7,781 nucleotides of DNA from Proteobacteria bacterium UBA2996 (GTDB taxonomy: Bacteria > Pseudomonadota > Gammaproteobacteria > Arenicellales > UBA868): assembly GCA_002346525.1 (NCBI GenBank), contig DDZY01000084.1, positions 1-7,781 of the forward strand, given 5' to 3'. Below, piece after piece: positions 1 to 5,216 of this stretch. The notes under the pieces are model-generated. The model made no database searches. It was not told where the DNA came from and saw only the letters and a program-made list of their open reading frames with translations. The first letter of the stretch is position 1. Each line of letters opens with the position of its first letter. Both the position numbers and the translations under genes were made by a program.

Positions 1-279
1 CCGCCCAATCCCCTGATGGCGATATTGTGGATCCACGGCAAGGTAATACACCCAGCCACGATGACCATCGCAGCCGATCATGACACTCCCGCAAAGCGTG
101 TCTTCGGCGGCTGCCACCAGCAGTTCGGAAGAGGGATTCTCCAGACACTGGCGAATGTCGTCTTCAGGATTGTTCCACGGACGGGTCAGATCACAGTCGT
201 GCCAAAGCTGCACGAGTCGTTCCTGGTCAGACACCTCAAATACCCTGATCTGGACCGCTGATGGGAACGGCGAGTTCAT
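1..279 (-). CDS. GNAT-family N-acetyltransferase, YpeA-like (C-terminus beyond the window)
   Basis: The first 93 residues of a GNAT acetyltransferase, which would transfer an acetyl group from acetyl-CoA to an amine in the cytoplasm. The frame is open from the ATG at 279 to the left edge, so the C-terminal third or so is missing. After a short leader (MNSPFPSAVQ) comes the GNAT beginning IRVFEVSDQERL. Residues 31-41 (LTRPWNNPEDD) and 71-80 (DGHRGWVYYL) match the signature I know from the YpeA subfamily. The acetyl-CoA-binding R-x-x-G-x-G loop is RHQGIG at 87-92. The start overlaps the stop of the upstream glycosyltransferase in an ATGA, with no clear Shine-Dalgarno of its own, which suggests translational coupling. 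The substrate is unknown: it could be a protein N-terminus, a sugar amine or a small metabolite. Family membership is secure; the operon role is inference. Confidence 0.88.
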   Translation of the reverse strand, partial: MNSPFPSAVQIRVFEVSDQERLVQLWHDCDLTRPWNNPEDDIRQCLENPSSELLVAAAEDTLCGSVMIGCDGHRGWVYYLAVDPQYRHQGIGR

Positions 280-1415
280 GCGGCGAGATAGCGTTTCAGG
301 GCTTTGGCTGAACGCGACGCACCATCACAAACGATGGGAGCAAAACGCGGGGGGCCGCCAGCAAGCAGGCGGTCCACCTCGACCGCTAGTGTTGGACCAT
401 CGAGCTCCGCTTCCCGGAGAACCTGGACCCTCTGAATGGCCGACAGATGTTGCGCCCGTGCAGGCTGCTCAGTCTCGCCTCCTTCCCCGGCGAAGGGAAC
501 GAACAGCGCCGGTGCACCGCTCGATAAAATGTCAACAGCACTGTTGTATCCCGCTTGCGAGACAGACAGTCTGCAGGATCCCAAGAGATCCCGAAAGTCC
601 GCCCGGTTTGCTTCCACCGTAAGAGTACTGGCACCCAGTTGGCGTAACCGACTGACAAAATGTGGATCGGGCGACGTGCCGGCAAGAATTCGCCAAGTGA
701 TATCGGAATGGGTCGACAACGCACTGGCTTCCGCTGCTGCAAGATAGAGCAGTTCGCCAGCCTTTCCTCCGCCTGCAGAAACGAGCACTTCCTGGTGGTC
801 CTGCAATGCAGCCTCATGACTTCGCGTGGGTAAAGAGGTCGTGTCTACAAAGCCCGTATAGAGCACAAGGTCGGCGATTGCATCGAACTCGCCAAAGGAG
901 TCACTTAAGGGCAGGAATTGCGCGTCGCCATGGACGAGCACCTTTTCAAAATACCGGCGAAGCCAGCCCGCGGTCTCTGTTTCACGGGCTTTCGAGTGCT
1001 TTTGGATGCTATCCCGGACAGAACACAACACAGGTGTTCCTGCAGCCCGTGCCGCTTCCAGCAAAGGCAGAAGTTCAAACTGAAACCGCCTTCGGCCAAA
1101 AGGAAATAATTCCGTTACCAGCACCTTCGGCCTTAAGTCGTGAAAAAGCTGAAGTAGTTCTTGCGAACGCACTGTTTCCAAAGCTTCGTTTAGAGGCTCG
1201 CCGTGACGATCCACAATTCTCGAAAAGGAAAGATCAGCACTTTGCAGCGGTTCGAGCTGGTGCACCCGAACAGACGATACTGGTTGCACCTCAACGGGCA
1301 TCCCGCCACTGATCACCTCGACCTGTATTCCCTCGTTCTGGCATGCCTCGGCAATGGCAAGCGTCCGGCGAAAGTGGCCGATACCCAGCAGATGTTGAAC
1401 GTAGAAAAGAATCAA
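276..1415 (-). CDS. MurG-like GT-B glycosyltransferase (379 aa)
   Basis: A GT-B fold glycosyltransferase related to the GT28/MurG C-terminal domain. The N-terminal Rossmann half opens with YVQHLLGIGHFRR (5-17), the glycine-rich loop that begins such acceptor domains, followed by ISGGMP (35-40). The C-terminal nucleotide-sugar half has SAGGG at 213-217, SQAGYNS at 286-292 and an EQPARA segment at 316-321, the positions where MurG-type enzymes contact the donor. There is no signal peptide or membrane segment, so it is probably cytosolic and may associate with the inner membrane. The best start is a TTG at 1415, 23 bases after the preceding gene; no in-frame ATG fits without losing the QHLLGIGH motif, and the Shine-Dalgarno is weak. 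It is the third gene of a MaoC, GT, GT, GNAT operon. Donor and acceptor sugars cannot be told from the sequence. Confidence 0.9.
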   Translation of the reverse strand: MILFYVQHLLGIGHFRRTLAIAEACQNEGIQVEVISGGMPVEVQPVSSVRVHQLEPLQSADLSFSRIVDRHGEPLNEALETVRSQELLQLFHDLRPKVLVTELFPFGRRRFQFELLPLLEAARAAGTPVLCSVRDSIQKHSKARETETAGWLRRYFEKVLVHGDAQFLPLSDSFGEFDAIADLVLYTGFVDTTSLPTRSHEAALQDHQEVLVSAGGGKAGELLYLAAAEASALSTHSDITWRILAGTSPDPHFVSRLRQLGASTLTVEANRADFRDLLGSCRLSVSQAGYNSAVDILSSGAPALFVPFAGEGGETEQPARAQHLSAIQRVQVLREAELDGPTLAVEVDRLLAGGPPRFAPIVCDGASRSAKALKRYLAA

Positions 1416-1438
1416 AGCGCCGGCCCGGCACCGCGAGT

Positions 1439-2644
1439 TCAGGCGATATCGCGATGTCTGGATGTTTTCTCAGAAAGCAGGCCACTGGTACGCTCGCAGA
1501 TCACTTCAAGCCCCGACAGGATCTGGTCTGCTCCCGCGGCGGAAGGCAGCGGCTGGCGCTCCAGCCTGCGCAAAGCCTGTGCCATAGCCTCAGCGGACCG
1601 ATCACCATCGCCGTCCAGCATTGATACCAGTCCCAGGGAGGAAGCCCGGTGGGCACGCAGCGTTTGCTCCATGCGCGGCGTCGAACGCGGGATCAGTAGA
1701 GCGGGTTTATCGAGCGACAGGATTTCGCAAAATGTGTTGTACCCGCCCATTGCAACCACTCCCGCTGCTCGCTCCATCACTAACTCCATGTTGGAGTTAA
1801 ACACGATGGTCTGCACCCGATCGAGCACCTCGGCCCGCAATTGAAACTGTTGCCTGATGGCTTGCGGCATAAAAGGCCCGAGTACAATCACAACGGGTTT
1901 TGCCGGTCTGGGTTTTTCTTCCAACGCGCTCAAAACCCAATCCACCAAGGTCTCCCCATCTCCCCCACCACCCGGCGTCACCAGCAGAAACGGCTCACTC
2001 GGCAGGTTGACCGGCGCCCTGGCAATCGAAGGCACCGCTCGGCGCAGATACCCGGTGTAGACCATTCTCTGTAGGGCGGCTTCACTGACCCCGAGTTCGG
2101 AGAGCGGATTACCCATGGAACGTGATCCAAACACCCAGATCTCGTCGTACCAGGCTTCCAGATCTCGCGGCGTGCCGCGCTGGTTCCACTCCTGATTCAG
2201 CAGCACGGGATCGTCCAGAATATCGCGAAGTCCCAATACAGTCGGCACCTTTTTGTCACGCAGCTTCTCAAGGGTTTGGGTGACTTCTCCCCGGAGTCCT
2301 AACGGCTCCTTATCTACAATAAAAAGATCGGGAGCAAAGGTATCGGCCGCCTGCTCCATGATTGAAGCACGCAACTGAAGCGTCTGCGAAAGGTCAATAT
2401 GATCTGAAAGAGAGGTGTAGTCGCCGCCGCGGAGCTTGACCACGCCCGGAATCCGTACGAAATCCACCCGGCTTTTGAAATCAAAACTGCCAATGATCGG
2501 CGAACCCGAGACGATCAGGACCTTCAGACCCACAAACTGATCCACCAGGGCATGAGCAATGGTCCGGCATCGGCGCAAGTGTCCCAGACCAAATGAGTCA
2601 TGGCTGTAGATCAGAATTCGCGTGCCGTGCAGAGTGTCATTCAT
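1439..2644 (-). CDS. MurG-like GT-B glycosyltransferase (401 aa)
   Basis: A second GT-B glycosyltransferase, clearly different from its neighbour but with the same layout. YSHDSFGLGHLRR at 13-25 is the N-terminal loop, SGSPIIGSFDF follows near 46-56, TPGGGGDG at 223-230 opens the C-terminal domain, and AMGGYNTFCEILS at 298-310 with RMEQ at 324-327 forms the donor site. The open frame reaches back to 2713, but the ATG at 2644 is preferred: it follows the MaoC stop by one base, has a GGAG at 2654-2657 nine bases upstream, and the longer version would only add 23 basic residues translated inside the MaoC gene. No membrane segment is visible. By analogy with MurG-like enzymes it would add a sugar from a nucleotide donor to a lipid-linked or surface acceptor, but the specificity is unknown. 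Two adjacent paralogous GTs suggest successive sugar additions in one pathway. Confidence 0.91.
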   Translation of the reverse strand: MNDTLHGTRILIYSHDSFGLGHLRRCRTIAHALVDQFVGLKVLIVSGSPIIGSFDFKSRVDFVRIPGVVKLRGGDYTSLSDHIDLSQTLQLRASIMEQAADTFAPDLFIVDKEPLGLRGEVTQTLEKLRDKKVPTVLGLRDILDDPVLLNQEWNQRGTPRDLEAWYDEIWVFGSRSMGNPLSELGVSEAALQRMVYTGYLRRAVPSIARAPVNLPSEPFLLVTPGGGGDGETLVDWVLSALEEKPRPAKPVVIVLGPFMPQAIRQQFQLRAEVLDRVQTIVFNSNMELVMERAAGVVAMGGYNTFCEILSLDKPALLIPRSTPRMEQTLRAHRASSLGLVSMLDGDGDRSAEAMAQALRRLERQPLPSAAGADQILSGLEVICERTSGLLSEKTSRHRDIA

Positions 2645-2645
2645 A

Positions 2646-3104
2646 TCAGGCGTCTCCGGCGGTCTCGCGCGCCGCGACCATGATTTTGCCTGATGCACTG
2701 GCGACTTCAACATCCTGCTGGTTGGTGCAGAGGCAACTCAGGCCGATCACCCCGCCCTGAAACTTCGGCTTGTCTGTCATATCAGTTATCTCCCAGCGCG
2801 TCCGCAGCGTGTCGCCCGGTTTGACTGGAGCAAGAAACCGGCAGCTGTGCTCAAGATAGGCAATTGCGGTTCCTGAAAAATAGATACCGACGGGAGCCGC
2901 AACAAACGCGCTGGTAAACGGGCCGTGCAGGATGCGTCCGCCGAAACGGGATTGACTCGCAAACGTTTCATCTACATGCAACGGATTGAAGTCACCGAAA
3001 AGACCCGCAGCGGTGACAAGATGAGTCTCCGTGATTGTCAATACATAATCGAACTCATCGCCCACGTTAACTTCATCGTAAGCCTTGCCCTGTGGAACCC
3101 GCAC
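2646..3104 (-). CDS. MaoC-like (R)-hydratase, hot-dog fold
   Basis: A single-domain MaoC-type protein. Family members such as PhaJ hydrate trans-2-enoyl-CoA to (R)-3-hydroxyacyl-CoA; others serve in ether-lipid, dicarboxylate or ACP-linked pathways. The hydratase-2 signature is intact: GDFNPLH, with Asp and His five residues apart as in the catalytic dyad, then VDETFASQSRFGGRILHG. The C-terminal half has the usual FLAPVKPGDTLRTRWEI strand pair. I chose the GTG at 3104 because GAGGG at 3113-3117 lies eight bases upstream. A GTG at 3119 would add five residues but has no Shine-Dalgarno. That gives about 152 residues, normal for the family. A TATAAT at 3137-3142 lies just upstream, so this is probably the first gene of the operon. 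Its stop is one base from the next start. Its place before two glycosyltransferases is unusual; it could act on an acyl chain or keto sugar, or be only an operon passenger. Confidence 0.9.
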   Translation of the reverse strand: MRVPQGKAYDEVNVGDEFDYVLTITETHLVTAAGLFGDFNPLHVDETFASQSRFGGRILHGPFTSAFVAAPVGIYFSGTAIAYLEHSCRFLAPVKPGDTLRTRWEITDMTDKPKFQGGVIGLSCLCTNQQDVEVASASGKIMVAARETAGDA

Positions 3105-3112
3105 GCAACTTA

Positions 3113-3117
3113 CCCTC
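3113..3117 (-). promoter_or_regulatory. Ribosome binding site deciding the MaoC start
   Basis: GAGGG on the minus strand, eight bases before the GTG at 3104. It favours that start over the GTG at 3119, which has no purine-rich site in front of it. Confidence 0.5.
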
Positions 3118-3136
3118 ACCGGTATCTGTCGGGGTC

Positions 3137-3142
3137 ATTATA
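3137..3142 (-). promoter_or_regulatory. Candidate -10 box for the MaoC-glycosyltransferase operon
   Basis: A perfect TATAAT on the minus strand, 33 bases before the GTG at 3104. A start site about seven bases downstream would give a leader of roughly 25 bases that includes the GAGGG ribosome site. I see no good -35 hexamer at 16-19 bases spacing (CAGAAG at 17), so the promoter is weak, needs an activator, or the match is chance. Confidence 0.35.
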
Positions 3143-3259
3143 TGCCTGTTCGAATTCGTCTTCTGGCCAATATCGCCGGGCACCCGATAGCATCTCTTTC
3201 AAGACCTCCGATAGAATCAGACGTAGGCAAGCTGTCATCCTAATTAATACGCTAAAGAC

Positions 3260-3550
3260 ATGAAGTGTTTACTAGTTGGTGAGATTCAGGTCCTTGATGC
3301 AGGACAATGGGTGCGATACAAAACAATGGTTCCAGAGACATTGAAACCATATCGTGCGAAGGTGCTCTTCCGGGGATCAACCGACCCCGTACTCAGCGAG
3401 CAGGGCCAGGGGCACGACCTTGTGATCATTGAGTTTCCAGACGCGGATTCGATCAGGCGCTGGAACGAGTCCCCTGAGTATCAGGCCCTAATACCGATCC
3501 GGGAGGCTGCCGCAGAGATTCGGCTGACAGCCTATCGGGCAACCGGCTAG
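3260..3550 (+). CDS. DUF1330 family protein (96 aa)
   Basis: A small dimeric alpha/beta-barrel (ferredoxin-like) protein of the DUF1330 family. The family signature is visible: YRAKVLFRG at 31-39, VIIEFPDADS at 55-64 and WNESPEYQALIPIR at 68-81, with the Trp, SPEYQ and Arg that recur in the family. Length is normal (about 95 residues). No enzymatic function has been firmly assigned to the family, and the fold resembles small monooxygenases and stress-responsive barrels. The N-terminus is slightly unusual: MKCLLVGEIQVLDAGQW instead of the more common start with an early Tyr. It is the only plus-strand gene, divergent from the MaoC operon across a 155-base spacer and convergent with ureD. It is thus a one-gene unit with no evident link to urea metabolism. 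The Shine-Dalgarno before the ATG is poor. Confidence 0.87.
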   Translation: MKCLLVGEIQVLDAGQWVRYKTMVPETLKPYRAKVLFRGSTDPVLSEQGQGHDLVIIEFPDADSIRRWNESPEYQALIPIREAAAEIRLTAYRATG

Positions 3551-3562
3551 CCGTACAAGACT

Positions 3563-3718
3563 TTAGATCAACAATAAATTCGGCCCAGACGACTTTGTTG
3601 GATTGCCGACTGAACCAGTCGCGTCAATGTTGGTCGAAACCGCCGCCGGGCCCGACATCGCCAGGGCAAGGCTTGTCTGAAAATCGATGACCATTAACGC
3701 CGAGTTCGATATCATCAT
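3563..3718 (-). CDS. Possible small ORF of 51 codons after ureD
   Basis: An ATG at 3718 opens a 51-residue frame beginning MMISNSALMVIDFQ and ending GPNLLLI before TAA at 3563. It starts 17 bases after the ureD stop on the same strand, so it could be the last cistron of the urease operon. Against it: no convincing Shine-Dalgarno, no recognisable family, low-complexity Ser/Ala/Gly content, and its start overlaps a plus-strand hairpin. I do not recognise it and give it little weight. Confidence 0.15.
   Translation of the reverse strand: MMISNSALMVIDFQTSLALAMSGPAAVSTNIDATGSVGNPTKSSGPNLLLI
3602..3628. repeat. Imperfect inverted repeat (hairpin) in the DUF1330-ureD spacer
   Basis: The core CGACTG-aac-CAGTCG (3607-3621) forms a six-pair stem with a three-base loop. 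It is flanked by a second four-pair stem, ATTG (3602-3605) with CAAT (3625-3628), across a small internal loop. No T-run follows on either strand, so it is not a classical intrinsic terminator. It could shield 3' ends of the converging transcripts or be chance. Confidence 0.4.
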
Positions 3719-3750
3719 CAGGCTTGATGGTGCTTTCATTTCCGTCTTTT
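3713..3750 (+). terminator. Weak candidate terminator for the plus-strand DUF1330 transcript
   Basis: CATCATCA (3713-3720) can pair with TGATGGTG (3725-3732) around a GGCT loop. This gives eight pairs including one G-U on the plus-strand transcript. It is followed by a T-rich but interrupted run (CTTTCATTTCCGTCTTTT). It lies about 160 bases after the DUF1330 stop and reaches the end of ureD, as expected between convergent genes. The stem is AU-rich and the T-run broken, so confidence is low. Confidence 0.25.
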
Positions 3751-4587
3751 CAACGGCTTACGGCCGGTCACATTCTCCCTGGCGGCAGTCCACAGGCGCG
3801 TTATCGTATGGCGCAGATCCGCCACTTCGGCAGCGATGATCCTCGCCCATACCCCAACTTCGTTCGGGAGAGCCGATACCCCAACGTATGCGCCCGAGAC
3901 ATCTTCTACAGCCTTATTAAGCCTGCCGAGCATTCGACCCACATCCTCCTCTGCATGGAGGTAGTAAAAGGTTCCCACTACCATATTGGAACCCATAATG
4001 CCCTCGGTCTGAAGGGCAATCTCAGAACCCGAAACAGAGGTTCTATCACGACACAGCAGTTGATTATCGGCACTATACACCGACGTCTCGTTGGTAAAGT
4101 TAGAACAGTGGTCCCCCCGGTGATAAGGGTCATACATCAGAAATGAATCACAGAAAATCGCCGCTGAGCGCCCATTGAGCCGAACCGTGAGGCGAGAGGT
4201 TAGATCCGAATCCGGAAAGAGAATCAGAGGGTCCGGAAGATACTCAACCAGCGCGCCGTCTTCGATCTGCACCGAGGTATCCAATAGCGCGTTACTCCCG
4301 GTCATGCGATGAACAACCGTAGACGCCTGCGAAGTCAGATGGACCTGGCTGTATGGCTGAGCGCAGATGCGAACACTTAACCGGTCGCCTGCAAAGATTC
4401 CACCAGCGGTCGATTGAACATATAGCGTTGCCATGCCGCCAGGATGATCATCCACATATAGCGGCTTACAAATGTGAAATGGGTAACGCGAGTATTGTCG
4501 ATCAATAAAGGTCTTATCGCAGTGAGTTCTCAGACGAAGGTCCAAATGAGGTTTTGCATGATCAACCGTGGACTCCATAACGCGCAC
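3736..4587 (-). CDS. ureD: Urease accessory protein UreD (UreH)
   Basis: A scaffold for urease activation. UreD binds apo-urease and, with UreF and UreG, forms the complex through which nickel reaches the active site, acting in the cytosol. Family landmarks: STAGGIFAGDRL at 59-70, LTSQAST at 84-90 (usually LTTQ), EYLPDPLILFPDSDL at 115-129 and FCDSFLMYDP in the middle. Length (283) is typical. The GTG at 4587 shares its first base with the ureG TAG stop (TAGTG), indicating coupling; an ATG three codons later (4578) is an alternative start. The last residues are strongly basic (GRKPLKRRK). It is the last recognisable gene of the operon, ending towards the convergent DUF1330 gene. The sequence is divergent in detail but the assignment is firm given the conserved blocks and context. 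Confidence 0.93.
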   Translation of the reverse strand: MRVMESTVDHAKPHLDLRLRTHCDKTFIDRQYSRYPFHICKPLYVDDHPGGMATLYVQSTAGGIFAGDRLSVRICAQPYSQVHLTSQASTVVHRMTGSNALLDTSVQIEDGALVEYLPDPLILFPDSDLTSRLTVRLNGRSAAIFCDSFLMYDPYHRGDHCSNFTNETSVYSADNQLLCRDRTSVSGSEIALQTEGIMGSNMVVGTFYYLHAEEDVGRMLGRLNKAVEDVSGAYVGVSALPNEVGVWARIIAAEVADLRHTITRLWTAARENVTGRKPLKRRK

Positions 4588-5216
4588 TAATGAAAGAGAA
4601 CATCACGTCTCAGCTGCTCAAGGACCTCACCCACTCCTTCGCCCTTCAAGCAGTTGGTCATAATGACAGGTCTTCCGCCACGGACGTCCTCTGCGTCCGC
4701 ACGCATTCTGTCGAGATCCACTCCGACATGCGGCGCAAGATCGACCTTATTGATGACCAAAAGATCAGACTTAATCACCCCAGGACCTTTTTTGCGGGGA
4801 ATGTCGTCACCCCCGGCAACATCAATAACAAACATCCAGTAGTCAACGAGTTCGAGCGAGAAAGTCGAGGCAAGATTATCCCCACCACTCTCAAGTAACA
4901 CTGCCGCTAGACCCGGATACAGAAGACATAGCTCCTCAACACTCTGTATGTTCAGCGTAGGATCTTCCCGAATTGCGGTATGTGGACAAGCTCCTGTCTC
5001 GACTGCCATTACACGTGCGGGATCAATCAGGCCGCCCCGCTTCAATCGCTCTGCATCTTCACGGGTGACCAGATCATTCGTCACCACAGCCACTTCATAA
5101 TCCGCGTCATGAAAAGCGGGGATCAGCCTCTCGACCAGCGCTGTCTTTCCCGATCCAACGGGCCCCCCAATTCCAATTCGTGCAGCGCTCTGGTGAAGAT
5201 CAATCCGTTCGGTCAT
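4587..5216 (-). CDS. ureG: Urease accessory GTPase UreG
   Basis: A SIMIBI-class GTPase that couples GTP hydrolysis to nickel delivery to urease. Every key motif is visible: the P-loop GGPVGSGKT at 17-25, TNDLVTREDA at 46-55, ETGACPHTAIRED at 73-85 with the nickel-binding Cys-Pro-His at 77-79, ESGGDN at 109-114 (switch II), DVAGGDDIPRKKGPG at 132-146 and the guanine-specificity motif NKVD at 156-159. The length, 209 residues, is normal. There is no N-terminal His-rich extension of the kind some UreG proteins carry, so nickel storage is not built in here. The ATG at 5216 overlaps the ureC stop as ATGA, with AGAGG about ten bases upstream. It lies directly between ureC and ureD, with no ureE or ureF between them; the ureF end is found upstream of ureAB instead. 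Confidence 0.97.
   Translation of the reverse strand: MTERIDLHQSAARIGIGGPVGSGKTALVERLIPAFHDADYEVAVVTNDLVTREDAERLKRGGLIDPARVMAVETGACPHTAIREDPTLNIQSVEELCLLYPGLAAVLLESGGDNLASTFSLELVDYWMFVIDVAGGDDIPRKKGPGVIKSDLLVINKVDLAPHVGVDLDRMRADAEDVRGGRPVIMTNCLKGEGVGEVLEQLRRDVLFH

Larger units (their letters stand above)
3551..3735. other. Intergenic spacer between the DUF1330 gene and ureD
   Basis: A 185-base stretch between two convergent genes, with no recognisable conserved gene. It contains an imperfect inverted repeat at 3602-3628, a hairpin at 3713-3732 and a 51-codon minus-strand open frame (3563-3718). The antiparallel plus strand is also open over roughly 3566-3680, ending MLVETAAGPDIARARLV. At most one of these frames could be real, and neither looks like a family I know. 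Confidence 0.6.

Noticed and set aside
80..622. Plus-strand open frame of 180 codons at the left end
   Set aside because: It lies antisense to the GNAT and glycosyltransferase genes, which show clear family motifs; its product has low-complexity Ser/Arg/Pro content typical of a shadow frame.
2645..2713. Longer N-terminus for the 401-aa glycosyltransferase (start at 2713)
   Set aside because: The extra 23 residues are encoded inside the MaoC gene and are basic and unconserved in look; the ATG at 2644 has a proper GGAG and normal operon spacing.
2925..3263. Plus-strand 112-codon frame running into the DUF1330 start
   Set aside because: Its first half is antisense to the MaoC catalytic motif and the remainder covers the divergent promoter region; the composition is unconvincing.
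3602..3628. Intrinsic terminator for the urease operon
   Set aside because: The hairpin is real in sequence but no T-run follows it on the minus strand, so a Rho-independent terminator is not supported.
3724..4146. Plus-strand open frame of 140 codons opposite ureD
   Set aside because: UreD on the minus strand has all family blocks; the antisense product resembles nothing I know and has no separate ribosome site.
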